The notes below the pieces were generated by a model that was given only the letters and a program-made list of their open reading frames with translations, was not told where the DNA came from and did not search any database. A DNA stretch of 64,000 bases from Fibrobacterota bacterium (lineage in GTDB: Bacteria; Fibrobacterota; Fibrobacteria; UBA11236), in contig JAQBPO010000028.1 in NCBI GenBank assembly GCA_028287465.1, positions 1 to 64,000 of the forward strand, given 5' to 3'. This document shows positions 44,724 through 54,174 of this stretch, piece by piece (the stretch's first letter is position 1; every line of letters starts with the position of its first letter). The position numbers and the translations under genes are program-made.

Positions 44724-45611
44724 TCAGGCTTTGCGGATGGCGTCGCAGGTGTAGAGCCCCAGCGCCGCCCAGATGAGCCCGAAGGCCATGCCATGCAGCC
44801 TGGTGAAGGGCTCGTGGAACCAGAGCACCGCCATGGCCAGCTGGATGCTCGGGCTGAGGTACTGGTAGAACCCCAGGGTCGATAGGGGCAGGCGGCGCGC
44901 GGCCCCATTGAAGAAGAAGAGCGGGGCCAGGGTGATGGCGCCCGCGCCCACCAACAGGGCCGTGGAACCGGGCGTGGAGGCGAAGGCCTGCGGGACATGG
45001 CTCCACGCCAGCCAGGCCAGGTAGCCGGCCGCAACGGGCGCCAGCCATAAGGTTTCCATGGCGAGCCCGGTCAGGGAATCCACTCCCAGGCGCTTCTTCA
45101 CGTATCCGTACAAGGCGAAGGAGAGGGCCAGCCCCAGGGCCATCCAGGGCAGGCCTTGATGATTGACCGTCAGGATGACCACCCCGAGCCCGGCCAGGGC
45201 GACCGCGGCGATTTGCAGGGGCGAAAGCCGCTCGCGCAGGATGACGACCCCCATGCCCACGCTCATGAGCGGATTGATGTAATAGCCCAGGCTGGCCTGG
45301 ACCAGTTCCCCGCGGTATACGGCCAGGATGTAGATGGACCAGTTGCAGCCGATGAGGACGGCGCTGAGGCCCAGCAGCATGCGCTTGCGGGGATCCTTGA
45401 GGACCCGCAGGAAGTCCGGGAGGCGCCTTAGGGCGGCCAAAAGCAGGAGGATGGTGACCGCGGACCAGATGACCCGATGGGCGAGCGCTTCGCCCAGGGG
45501 TATGCCGTGGAGGGCCTTCCAATAGATGGGGAGCAGGCCCCATAGGATATAGGCAGCCAGGGCGAAGAACATGCCGCTGCGGGATTCGGGTTGGTTGGGC
45601 GCGGGTTCCAC
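44724..45611 (-). CDS. rarD: EamA-family transporter RarD
   Basis: Ten membrane helices arranged as two EamA repeats are visible. RarD-type signatures are AAYILWGLLPIYWKALHGIP near the start, IGCNWSIYILAV in the middle and LGFYQYLSPSIQLAMAVLWFHEPF near the end. These are drug/metabolite-superfamily exporters; RarD's substrate is uncertain (chloramphenicol sensitivity is the classic phenotype). It lies alone between convergent and co-directional genes. Confidence 0.9.
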   Translation of the reverse strand: MEPAPNQPESRSGMFFALAAYILWGLLPIYWKALHGIPLGEALAHRVIWSAVTILLLLAALRRLPDFLRVLKDPRKRMLLGLSAVLIGCNWSIYILAVYRGELVQASLGYYINPLMSVGMGVVILRERLSPLQIAAVALAGLGVVILTVNHQGLPWMALGLALSFALYGYVKKRLGVDSLTGLAMETLWLAPVAAGYLAWLAWSHVPQAFASTPGSTALLVGAGAITLAPLFFFNGAARRLPLSTLGFYQYLSPSIQLAMAVLWFHEPFTRLHGMAFGLIWAALGLYTCDAIRKA

Positions 45612-45706
45612 TGGATGCGCAAAGATATTCTTTTATCGGCGCGGCGGGCAGGCCGCCGGAGCAAATCGGCCTTGCCCGGGATTAAGCGAGGGCGTCGCCC
45701 GCGGGA

Positions 45707-46774
45707 TTACTTGAAATCGTGGAGCACCCAGACCGCGCCGGCCGGCGTGACGTAGATGCCGCACCCGACCGCGGTATGATTGCCTTTGATGTTCTCGTAA
45801 TGGCCGCCCCCGGGGCCTTCCCCCCACATGGCTTCGGCCCCCTTGGCGACCACGGCGGCCACGTTCTTGTAGTTCTTCAACGGCCAGCCGGGAATGGCGT
45901 TTTCGGCGTCGGTCGGGATCGCGTTCTTGACGAAGGCGCCGAAGTGGCCGTGGGCGGAATTGCGTTCGGAATCATAGCGCGCTCCCTGATCGGCGAACGC
46001 TTCCAGGCTTTTCGACCAGGCGAGGGCTTTAAGGCCCACCGAGGCGCGATAGGCATTGATGGTGTCCAGGCAGAGTTTCTTTTCGGCCGCGTAGACGGCC
46101 GTGTCCGTCCCGGAGCGGATAAGGGTGAGGATGAGGCCTTTGGCCGAAGCCGTCGATTGCGGGAAGTTCCCCGTCCGGAAATTCGCCATCGCGATCGTAA
46201 GGCCGTATCCGCCGACGGCGTTGTTCGCGCTCTTCGCGCTATTCGCGCCTTCCACGCCTTTCGCGAGCACGGGCGGGGGCGGGGGCAGGTTGCGATTGAC
46301 GCGGGGGGCCGGGGTCCCGATAGCGCGATCGCGGAAGGCATCGGGAGAGAGGTCCATGGCGGCGGGATCGCCCCCTCCAGGGGCGGTCAGAAGCAGGGTG
46401 GTCGCGAGGTAGGCCCCGGAGGCTGCGCGGCCCGACACCAGGAAGCGGAGCGGGACCCGGGTTTCCGGCGCGGAGGGGGAGGATGCGAAGCGGGGCGCCA
46501 CGGGACGGGGATCCGCGTAGAAGCCGGCGGCCGGGGCGTCTGCGGTAACGGAGAAGCTACCGTCGGCGCCCGATTGGGCGATAAGGGATGCGCCGTCCAC
46601 CTTGATGAAGGCCCAGGGGATGGCGGCACCGGCGCCGTCGACCACCTTGCCCGCATAACCGACCGGGTCGGCGCGCAGGGGCGGGCAAACGGCGCAGGCC
46701 GCCAATAGACCCGCCAGCAAACGGACGCGGGCGCCTCCCGATCCGAGCCATGTTCCGTCAACGGCATATCGCAT
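45707..46774 (-). CDS. Secreted CAP/SCP-domain protein with carboxypeptidase-regulatory-like domain
   Basis: A signal peptide precedes a CarboxypepD_reg-like beta-sandwich (GYAGKVVDGAGAAIPWAFIKVDGASLIAQSGADGSFSVTAD). A proline-rich linker is followed by a CAP domain from about residue 235 (CLDTINAYRASVGLKALAWSKSLEAFADQGARYD ... NSAHGHFG ... GGGHYENIKGNHTAVGCGIY). CAP proteins bind sterols or lipids, or act on the wall, in many bacteria. The ATG at 46774 is 6 nt after GGAGG; another ATG two codons earlier is too close to it. Confidence 0.85.
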   Translation of the reverse strand: MRYAVDGTWLGSGGARVRLLAGLLAACAVCPPLRADPVGYAGKVVDGAGAAIPWAFIKVDGASLIAQSGADGSFSVTADAPAAGFYADPRPVAPRFASSPSAPETRVPLRFLVSGRAASGAYLATTLLLTAPGGGDPAAMDLSPDAFRDRAIGTPAPRVNRNLPPPPPVLAKGVEGANSAKSANNAVGGYGLTIAMANFRTGNFPQSTASAKGLILTLIRSGTDTAVYAAEKKLCLDTINAYRASVGLKALAWSKSLEAFADQGARYDSERNSAHGHFGAFVKNAIPTDAENAIPGWPLKNYKNVAAVVAKGAEAMWGEGPGGGHYENIKGNHTAVGCGIYVTPAGAVWVLHDFK

Positions 46775-46996
46775 ATGCATCCTCCGGTTCCGGAGTCCCG
46801 TGCCATGAAGTGAAAGTCCCCCGACCGGGCCTAGGTGAACGGCCCGGTTCCGTCCGTCTCCTCCACGCGCAGAGCGCGGCCGGCGCGGGTTTAGCCTCTT
46901 CAAAGTATAGGCTCGCTGTTGGGTGAAAGCAACAGGAAAGGAAGGCGTAACCTTTCCCTGAAATCCGGCCCGGCGGAACTTATCGAGCCGGTTTTC

Positions 46997-47176
46997 CTAC
47001 AAGGAGATCGGGATTCCCGGGGACGGGAGCCGGCGGACGCTGCGCGCATGATGAAAGCGGGATGACGCGGCCCGGGACGCATGGCCCCTCACCTTCCGGG
47101 TGAAATCCGTTTCCTCCGTCGCCAATGCGGCGGAGAGGCATGCCAATAGGGCAAGGACCACGGAGCGTGAGCGCAT
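46997..47176 (-). CDS. 59-residue putative exported peptide
   Basis: The gap between the CAP and DoxX genes is nearly 490 bp. It contains this minus-strand frame, which begins MRSRSVVLALLACLSAALAT, a good signal peptide, followed by about 40 residues rich in Arg, Ser and His (FTRKVRGHASRAASS ... RFHHARSVRRLP). No ribosome site or homologue is recognised. It could be a small secreted protein or a decayed gene. Confidence 0.35.
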   Translation of the reverse strand: MRSRSVVLALLACLSAALATEETDFTRKVRGHASRAASSRFHHARSVRRLPSPGIPISL

Positions 47177-47210
47177 GGCATGAACAGAATCCGCCCGCGG
47201 CGGTAAACAA

Positions 47211-47236
47211 GGAAAAAGCCGCGGGTCTTCCGCGGC
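47211..47236 (-). terminator. Intrinsic terminator of the DoxX transcript
   Basis: On the minus strand GCCGCGG-AAGAC-CCGCGGC is followed by UUUUUCC. The stem has seven GC-rich pairs and starts 27 nt after the DoxX stop codon. Confidence 0.8.
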
Positions 47237-47262
47237 CTTCGGGAAAAGGGGTTACGGGAGGA

Positions 47263-47709
47263 TTAGTCCAGGCGCTTGAGACGGCGGGCGATAAGGGCGT
47301 CCGCGGACAGGATGCCTGCGCCTTTGATCAACAACCAGAAAAGGAGGACCATGTAGAGGTACTCGGAAAATCCGATCAAATCGGAAAAGCCGTGGAGCTC
47401 GCCCTTCTTGGCGGTGGCGATGGCGACCGCCATGATGATCATCAGCGGGACGGAGGCGATGCGGGTGAGCAGACCGGCGATCAGCAGCAGGCCGCCGGCG
47501 AATTCCGTGGTGGCGACGAGGTGCGCCTGGAAGCCGGGGACGGGCAGGCCCAGGTCGGTGAAGAAGGCCGTCACCTTGTCGAGATGATGGAGTTTGCCCC
47601 AGCCGGATTCCGCGAAGACCCAGCCCACGGTGATGCGGGCGATGAGCGGGGGCAGCCATTCGAAGGAATCGAGGAGGCCGCGGATACGATTGACTAGGTG
47701 CGCGATCAT
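47263..47709 (-). CDS. DoxX-family membrane protein
   Basis: Four membrane helices carry the DoxX pattern: PPLIARITVGWVFAESGWGKLHHLDKV, then FQAHLVATTEFAGGLLLIAGLLTRIASVPL. DoxX proteins take part in quinone-linked redox reactions or membrane stress responses; many are uncharacterised. I start at the internal ATG (MIAHLVNRI) because ten extra upstream codons add no membrane character. A good terminator follows. Confidence 0.85.
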   Translation of the reverse strand: MIAHLVNRIRGLLDSFEWLPPLIARITVGWVFAESGWGKLHHLDKVTAFFTDLGLPVPGFQAHLVATTEFAGGLLLIAGLLTRIASVPLMIIMAVAIATAKKGELHGFSDLIGFSEYLYMVLLFWLLIKGAGILSADALIARRLKRLD

Positions 47710-47827
47710 GTAATGGACCCTCCCGGATGGAACGCTCAAGGTAGCAACTTAGTCGCCGCCCCGGGCCCGACGTTACACGCGGGTTTCCGTCTTGCCGGAA
47801 GTACCCCGCGCCCGGAGGCGCGCGGGG

Positions 47828-50800
47828 CTAGAGGACCGGGTCGATGCCGAGGGTACCCTTCAGGCTGTCGAGATAGGCGGACCCGGACGCCGTTTTGAGG
47901 CTCTTGTCGACCAGGGCCAGGCGGCGAGAGAGACCGAGACGATTCGCCGCCGGGCGGTTGCCGTCGGAACCGATGAAGTCCTTCAGGTAGTCGCGATGGC
48001 GGGTCCACAGGGACTTGTCCTTCTCCTGCTGGCGCACGAGGCGCGCCCGGTACCAGGAGGACTTGAGCATTTCGCCGGCCGTGAACATCTTCCGGAGTTC
48101 CGGGCTCTTGAGGGTGAGGCCTTCCCATGAGCCTTTCGCCATGATGTGGAGCAAGGCGCGCAAGGGCGGGCAGGCGGACTCCACGCTGCCGTCCTCGAAA
48201 TAGAATTGCGCGGAGGCGCGCTGGGCCTCGGCGATGTTCTCGATGCCGTCCGTGAAGTCCTGGCGGCCTTGGAGTTCGGGTTCCAGCATGTCCGGCGGGA
48301 AGACGGCCAGGGGATTGGAGAAGATCCTGCCCAGGAAGGCGTGCACGAACCGGGTATTGATGCGGTATCCGAGGCGTCCGGCCGGGATCACCTTGCCCTT
48401 CACCTTATAGTCCGTGACATGGGAAAGGTATCCGCTCTCGATCAGCTTGCCCGCGTCCCTCTCTTCCGGGGTCATGCGGCACCACAGTTCCGGGATCAAC
48501 AGGCTCATGTCATGGTCCACGCGGTACTTGGTCCCGATATGGCCGGCCGGGGTCGAAAACACCTTCAGTCCGGTGAGGATGAAGGATACCAGGGCCGCGT
48601 TCAGATCGGCCGTGGGCCACAGGGCGTTGAAGGGCCCCTTGGTCAGCGCGCCCTCGGAACCCGCGCCCGTGGTGGACGGGGATTTGCCCGTGGGGCTGGC
48701 CACGAAGTCCATGAAGGCTTCCGGCAGCTCCTGGAAATGCAGGGGATTGTAGACCGCAAGGGGCTTGATGCCCGCTTCGCGATCGATCGGATTGTTGCGG
48801 CGCCCGATGAGGACGGCGTCGACCGGATTGGCCAGGGGAGCGTCCGCGGTAAGCTTGCGCTTGAGGCGGATGCCGGTCTGGGCCACGAATACGGAGAAGG
48901 GATCCACGAGATCGGGGCGGTTCTGCAGGTAACGCACGTTGGCGTTGGGCTTGCCGTCCGTCATGCGCGGGCGGGAGGTGCAGACGAACCAGCCGAATTC
49001 CTTGGCGGCGGCGTTCTCGATGACTTTGCGCATCGGCGCCGTGTACTTGCCCAGATCGATGGCGTCTTCCAGCATCCGCCGCGCCTCTTCGACGGGGAGC
49101 GGTTCGTAATTGGACATGAAGTTGTTGGCTTGGGAAAGATCCTTTTCGGCCTGGGGATCCAGGCCGGGAACCGCAGCGTCGTCCGGGCGCTGGAAAAGCC
49201 GGTACTCGCAGTTCTGCACGAACTTGCGGGAAGAGGCCGCGGCGGCCCTCTTCTTGCCGGCGGTTCCGCCGTTAAGCGGGGCATCGGTCCCGGGAACGGC
49301 GGGCAGCACCGCGGATACGGTGATATCGTCTTCGGCCTGGAGCTTGTAGGCGGGCACGAAATCCGTGCGCAGGCGGAACACGCGCCAGCTGCCCTTCTCG
49401 TCGGTGCCGACCTTGAGGTAACTGGACACCAAGGGGCGGTGATGGAAGGAGAGCTCATGGCCGGGTCGGCCGTCCACCACGTCCACGGAGAAATGCGAGC
49501 GGATGTCCTCGCCCCATTCCGGGCGGTAGAAACGCTTGATGGTGAACACCAGGGAGCGGACATGGGGCGGGATCTTGCGCAGCCAGCGGTTGAACACCTC
49601 GGTGTATTCGGCCGAAGGGGTCAGGAGGCGCACCACCGAACCCAGGGAGCGGGTGGGGCTCAGGATCTCCCGCGCATGCTTGCCGTGATCCTTGGGCGGC
49701 GCCTTGAAGCGGTTGTGGAAGTCATGGTCGATGATCTTCTCCGCCGCGTTGAAATCCTTCTCGAAGTCCTGGATGTAGAAGTTGCGGTAGAGGATGGATT
49801 CGGCGATGGACTTGGAAATCTCGCTCTTGCCTCCGCCCGAGACCGTGCATGGCTTGTGGCACAGGAGGCCGTCCGCCACCGTGCCGATGAGGCGCCAGGT
49901 GGGCGCGTCCGGATGCTTCTCCATCCGCACCTTGTAGCCGCTGGGGTAGATGTACACGTGCTCGGGCAGCATGCGCAGGCTCTTCTGCCGGCCTCCCTTG
50001 GACCAGGTGATCTTCTGGTCGATGAGGAACACCTCGGCGTCCTCCGGCACGTAGACCACCTTCGGGTAACGCTTGTCCACGCCGTAGCCGTCCGGATGCG
50101 AGACCATCCAATCGCCCAGGAGCTTCTTCACCTGCTTGAAGGAGTAGCCCTTCTGGCGGATGTAGGAGGCGTTGTGCTGGGTGAAGTCGCCCAGGCTGTA
50201 GCTGGGGAAGATCAAGGCGCCGCCGGCATGCTCTTCCTCGCTGAAGCCGGTGAGGTTGCAGGCGAAGCCGATCTGGGTCTTCACTTCCTTCTTGCAATAG
50301 CCGAAGTAGTTGTCCGCGATGAGGGTGAGGATTACGCCGTCCGCGGAGGTGATGGTGGCCTTGAAGGCCTTGCCGTCGTTGTAGAGTTCGGACGCATCGC
50401 TCCAGCACATGCCGTCCTTCTTCTGGGCGGCGGTGGCGTTGGAGACATGGGGCAGGCCCAGGTCCTTCTTGCGCAGCTTGGGCAGATGGGGGGCCAGGAT
50501 CACGCAGCCGGTGACGCCGCTGAAGTGCTCCGGGTCCAGGCCGGCATCGTTCTCGGGGAGGTACGGATCGCCCGCATTGCCGAAGATCGATTCGACGAAG
50601 TCCAGGTTCGAGACCAGGCTGCCCGGGGCGAAGAAGCGGATCTCCATGTCCCGGTAGGCTCGCAGGCCCGGGACTTCAGGGCTGACCAGGGGACGGATGA
50701 ACAGGCTCGTGAAGACGCGCGCGGGGCGCTTGAGGCCGGTGGTGAACGGCAATTCGAGAAGGTGCGCGGGGGGATTGAGGGCGCTCCAGAGAAGGCGCGC

Positions 50801-51316
50801 GAAAGCCACCTTGGGCACCGCCTTCTTGTCCGCGGCGATCGGCAGCCCGCCTTCGCAGACGTGGAAGGTGCCCTTGGTGGTGCGTTTGTCCGTGGCGGGG
50901 TTGTGGAGCACGCCCTGATCGGTCTTGTAGGATTTCACGAACTCGGACTCGAAACTGTCGCCTTCGGCCGGGATGGACAAGGTGCGGGCCAGGCCGTGGA
51001 AATCCATGTGCAGGGTGCTGAGGGGAAGGTCGATGCGGCCGGGAAGCGGCGTGTCCGCGAAAAAGCCGTCCAGGAAGGCCTGCAGGCGGGCGTCGAGAGG
51101 GCAGAGGGGCTGGGGGTAGCCGCGGAACTTCTCCTGGATCTTCCGGATGAGATCGGCGGTATGCGCCATGAAATCGGGGCCATGCCCGTTGGTCGGCAGA
51201 TCGAGGCCCGTAGCCATCATCTTGAGGCGGATGACCGGAAGGATCCTCCCCGAATCCGGCGTTACCGATGAACCTTGGTCAAATCCCAGGCGCGTGCGCG
51301 AATGCGTCGTGTCCAT
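47828..51316 (-). CDS. Very large cytosolic enzyme, probable PPi-dependent PEP carboxykinase
   Basis: The protein has 1162 residues, no signal and no membrane helix. A kinase-like P-loop, CTVSGGGKSEISKS (Lys497), recalls the PEP carboxykinase loop (GxxGxGKT/S). An upstream stretch, YFGYCKKEVKT ... EEEHAGGALIFP, recalls the GE-KK-T region of ATP-type enzymes. PPi-type PEPCK (EC 4.1.1.38) is the carboxykinase class of about 1150 residues with little overall similarity to the GTP and ATP types, so size and motifs agree. It would interconvert oxaloacetate and PEP using phosphate/PPi. The start follows GGAG at 8 nt; 72 more codons upstream look non-coding. Assignment rests on recall, not a search. 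Confidence 0.6.
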   Translation of the reverse strand: MDTTHSRTRLGFDQGSSVTPDSGRILPVIRLKMMATGLDLPTNGHGPDFMAHTADLIRKIQEKFRGYPQPLCPLDARLQAFLDGFFADTPLPGRIDLPLSTLHMDFHGLARTLSIPAEGDSFESEFVKSYKTDQGVLHNPATDKRTTKGTFHVCEGGLPIAADKKAVPKVAFARLLWSALNPPAHLLELPFTTGLKRPARVFTSLFIRPLVSPEVPGLRAYRDMEIRFFAPGSLVSNLDFVESIFGNAGDPYLPENDAGLDPEHFSGVTGCVILAPHLPKLRKKDLGLPHVSNATAAQKKDGMCWSDASELYNDGKAFKATITSADGVILTLIADNYFGYCKKEVKTQIGFACNLTGFSEEEHAGGALIFPSYSLGDFTQHNASYIRQKGYSFKQVKKLLGDWMVSHPDGYGVDKRYPKVVYVPEDAEVFLIDQKITWSKGGRQKSLRMLPEHVYIYPSGYKVRMEKHPDAPTWRLIGTVADGLLCHKPCTVSGGGKSEISKSIAESILYRNFYIQDFEKDFNAAEKIIDHDFHNRFKAPPKDHGKHAREILSPTRSLGSVVRLLTPSAEYTEVFNRWLRKIPPHVRSLVFTIKRFYRPEWGEDIRSHFSVDVVDGRPGHELSFHHRPLVSSYLKVGTDEKGSWRVFRLRTDFVPAYKLQAEDDITVSAVLPAVPGTDAPLNGGTAGKKRAAAASSRKFVQNCEYRLFQRPDDAAVPGLDPQAEKDLSQANNFMSNYEPLPVEEARRMLEDAIDLGKYTAPMRKVIENAAAKEFGWFVCTSRPRMTDGKPNANVRYLQNRPDLVDPFSVFVAQTGIRLKRKLTADAPLANPVDAVLIGRRNNPIDREAGIKPLAVYNPLHFQELPEAFMDFVASPTGKSPSTTGAGSEGALTKGPFNALWPTADLNAALVSFILTGLKVFSTPAGHIGTKYRVDHDMSLLIPELWCRMTPEERDAGKLIESGYLSHVTDYKVKGKVIPAGRLGYRINTRFVHAFLGRIFSNPLAVFPPDMLEPELQGRQDFTDGIENIAEAQRASAQFYFEDGSVESACPPLRALLHIMAKGSWEGLTLKSPELRKMFTAGEMLKSSWYRARLVRQQEKDKSLWTRHRDYLKDFIGSDGNRPAANRLGLSRRLALVDKSLKTASGSAYLDSLKGTLGIDPVL

Positions 51317-51613
51317 TCTATCTCCGTCCCATATCGTTGAATCAAGACCATCCCGGAACCGGGATGCCGCCGGAAGCCCCCTTCCGCCGATGCCGCCGTT
51401 CCGACCGACCCGCGTTGCATAGCAGGAAGGCGCCCCCGCGAAGCCGAAAATATAATTCCGCCCGCGGCCTTCCGCGATGAGGGGGGCCATTTTAGGGTCC
51501 CGAGGCCTCAAGGTCCCCTCAAGTTTCCACAAACCCCGGCGCCGTCGCGGCGGGCCTTCATCGACCCGCGGGCATTGCCCCGGATCCGCTGTTCCGCTTC
51601 GGGAACCGGCGGG

Positions 51614-52600
51614 CTATTGCTGGAATTGGAACTGCGATTGGGTCTCGAGGGCGAAAAAGGTCTCGAAGATCCCTTCGCCCACCTGGTTCAGCCCGTTCTG
51701 CAGGTTGTCCAGGAATTCATGCAGGCCCTGGGAGATGACCTCCTCCACGTTGGTATAGGCCAGGTTGGCCCGCAGGCGGCTCACCTGCTTTTCCGCATTG
51801 TTGCGGAAGGAGCCCATGGGGGTCCCGGAAAGGTTGAGGAGGCATTCCTCCGCGCGCTCCAGGCAGAAAAGCACCGCGCGCGGGAATTCCCGATCGAGCA
51901 CCAGGAAGTCCACCACCTTCTCCGGCAGGATGCGGCCATGACGGCGGCGGAACATCTCGTACCCGCTCACCGAATGCAGGAGGGCGGCCCAGAGGAGATC
52001 GTCCACCACCGATCCCACGTCGGAAGGCGTGGGCAGCAGGATGAAGTATTTCACGTCCAGGATGCGCGAGGTCTGGTCGGCGCGCTCCAGGGCGCGCCCC
52101 AGCTTCATGAAATTCCATTCCTCCCCGCGGGACATGGTGGACTCCACGATTCCCTCGAACAGGTAGCTGGCGGTGCGGATCTCGCTGAAGAAATCGTGGG
52201 GCGATTCGACGGCGCGGCGGCGCGCCTCGGCGGAAATGAGGAAGTGGTAGAACTTGTTCAGGTGCTCCCAGGCCTCCAGGGCCAGGGACCCGCGAACCTG
52301 CCGCGCGTTCTCCCGCGCCTTGGTCACGCAGGATACGATCGAATTCGGGTATTCCTGGTCGAAAGCCAGGAACCGCATGACCGCGTCCCCGCCTTCCCGG
52401 GAGGCCATGGCCTCGCCGTACTTTTCCAGGAACATCCCCCGGTCCCCGGCGGCGGCCACCAGGGGCATCCATTGGCTGCCCGGGTTCTTCTGGCCGTCCA
52501 GGGAGGATTGCAGGGCCACGTCCACGTAACGCGCCACGTTTTCGGCGCGCTCGATGTAGCGCGCCATCCAATATATCGAATCGGCGACCCGGCTGAGCAT
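51614..52600 (-). CDS. Alpha-E domain protein
   Basis: The all-helical protein starts MLSRVADSIYWMARYIERAENVARYVDV, the unmistakable alpha-E beginning, and keeps the family's paired Glu/Arg helices (FFSEIRTASYLFEGIVESTM, MKLGRALERADQTSRILDVKYF). Its ATG overlaps the stop of the circularly permuted ATP-grasp gene (TGATG). The two are a widespread pair thought to make or modify a peptide. A transglutaminase-like protease usually accompanies them but is not present here. Upstream frame extension is an artefact of high GC. Confidence 0.9.
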   Translation of the reverse strand: MLSRVADSIYWMARYIERAENVARYVDVALQSSLDGQKNPGSQWMPLVAAAGDRGMFLEKYGEAMASREGGDAVMRFLAFDQEYPNSIVSCVTKARENARQVRGSLALEAWEHLNKFYHFLISAEARRRAVESPHDFFSEIRTASYLFEGIVESTMSRGEEWNFMKLGRALERADQTSRILDVKYFILLPTPSDVGSVVDDLLWAALLHSVSGYEMFRRRHGRILPEKVVDFLVLDREFPRAVLFCLERAEECLLNLSGTPMGSFRNNAEKQVSRLRANLAYTNVEEVISQGLHEFLDNLQNGLNQVGEGIFETFFALETQSQFQFQQ

Positions 52601-54174
52601 CAGGGCGCCGCCTTCGCGAGGGCCGGCGTTTCCGGCTGGACGAGGGGCTCCGCCGCGGCGGCATGGGCTTGTCCGTCGGCCTGGCCTATGCGGGACAGGC
52701 CTCCGGGCGATCCGCCCGCATGACCGTTCAAGGGTTCCGGAACGGCGGGCATGACCCAGGTATCCTTGCTGCCGCCGCCTTGGGACGAGTTCACCACCAG
52801 CGAGCCTTTCTTCAAGGCTACGCGGGTCAACCCGCCCGGCATCACGTAGATGTCCCTCCCGTAAAGGACGAACGGGCGGAGGTCCACATGGCGGCCTTCG
52901 CATTCGTCGCCCACGATCACGGGCGAGCGCGAAAGCGACAGGGTCCGTTGGGCGATGAAGTTGCGGGGATTGTCCTTGATGCGCTCGGCCCATTCATTGA
53001 GAACGGCCTTGGTCGAGTGGGGACCGATCAGCACGCCGTAGCCGCCGGAGTCGTTGGCCGTCTTGATGACGAGTTCCGCCATGTGCTCGAGCACGTAGGC
53101 CCGTTCTCCGGGCACCCAGCACATGTACGTTTCCACGTTGGGGAGGAGGATCTCCTCGCCCAGGTAATATTCGACGATCTTGGGCACGTAGGCGTAGATG
53201 ACCTTATCGTCCGCCACCCCGGTGCCCGGCGCGTTGCAGATGGCGACCCTGCCGGCCCGGTAGACGTCCATGAGGCCCGGCACGCCGAGCAGGGAATCCT
53301 CGCGGAAGGTTCGGGGATCCAGGAAATCGTCGTCGATGCGGCGGTAAAGCACGTCCACCTTCTTGAAGCCGCGCGTGGTGCGCATGTAGAGGTACCCGTC
53401 GCGCACCGCCAGATCGCTCCCGGTCACCAGATCCACGCCCATCTGCTGCGCCAGGAAGGAATGCTCGAAGTAGGCGGAATTGTAGACGCCCGGGGTGAGG
53501 ATGGCGACGCAGGGGGGCCCTCCGGAGCGCTGCCCCATGAATTGCAGCATGTCCAGCAGGCGGCTGGGATAATCCTCGACCGGGCGCGGATTCATCGCTC
53601 CGAAGATCTGCGGGAAGGTCCGTTTCATCACCTGGCGGTTGCCGATGACGTAGGATACGCCCGAAGGGCAGCGGATATTGTCCTCCAGCACGTACAGGCG
53701 GCCATCGCCGTCCTTCACCAGATCGGTGCCGGTGATGTGGCACCAGACGCCCCAAGGCGGATTGAGTCCGTGGCATTCCTTGCGGTACCCTTTGGCCGAG
53801 CGGATCAGCTCCAGCGGTACGATGCCGTCGCGTACGATTCGCTGGTCATGGTAGATATCGTCGAGGAACAGGTTCAGGGCATGGATCCGCTGCCGCAGTC
53901 CCCTTTCGATGAAATCCCATTCGGAGGCCTCGATGATGCGGGGAAGGATATCGAACGGGAAGATGCGCTCCAATCCGGATTGGCTGTTATAGACGTTGAA
54001 GGTGATCCCCAGATCTAGAAAGGCCTTCTCCGCGGCCAATTGCCTGCGGTTGAGCTCGCCCTCCGGCATGGATTCGAGGGTGCGGACCAGGACCCCGGCC
54101 GGAGGCCTCGGCTTCCCGACCGCTTCGAAAACCTCGTCGTAGAAATCGCCTGGATTGTATCGGTCCAGTTTCAT
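52600..54174 (-). CDS. Circularly permuted type-2 ATP-grasp protein
   Basis: About 524 residues with FDILPRIIEASEWDFIERGLRQRIHALNLFLDDIYHDQRIV, then the ATP-grasp blocks YVLEDNIRCPSGVSYVIGNR, AICNAPGTGVADDKVIYAYVPKIVEYYL and FVLYGRDIYVMPGGLTRVAL. Enzymes of this family ligate an amine to a carboxylate using ATP. The protein ends in an Ala/Pro/Gly-rich tail of some 50 residues that looks unstructured. GGAGG lies 7 nt before the ATG. It is coupled to the alpha-E gene. The peptide product of such operons is unknown. Confidence 0.9.
   Translation of the reverse strand: MKLDRYNPGDFYDEVFEAVGKPRPPAGVLVRTLESMPEGELNRRQLAAEKAFLDLGITFNVYNSQSGLERIFPFDILPRIIEASEWDFIERGLRQRIHALNLFLDDIYHDQRIVRDGIVPLELIRSAKGYRKECHGLNPPWGVWCHITGTDLVKDGDGRLYVLEDNIRCPSGVSYVIGNRQVMKRTFPQIFGAMNPRPVEDYPSRLLDMLQFMGQRSGGPPCVAILTPGVYNSAYFEHSFLAQQMGVDLVTGSDLAVRDGYLYMRTTRGFKKVDVLYRRIDDDFLDPRTFREDSLLGVPGLMDVYRAGRVAICNAPGTGVADDKVIYAYVPKIVEYYLGEEILLPNVETYMCWVPGERAYVLEHMAELVIKTANDSGGYGVLIGPHSTKAVLNEWAERIKDNPRNFIAQRTLSLSRSPVIVGDECEGRHVDLRPFVLYGRDIYVMPGGLTRVALKKGSLVVNSSQGGGSKDTWVMPAVPEPLNGHAGGSPGGLSRIGQADGQAHAAAAEPLVQPETPALAKAAP

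Noticed and set aside
48146-51271. A 1041-codon open frame antisense to the large enzyme gene
   Set aside because: The translation is repetitive Gly/Ala/His/Arg without domains; the minus-strand protein is well formed and has a ribosome site.
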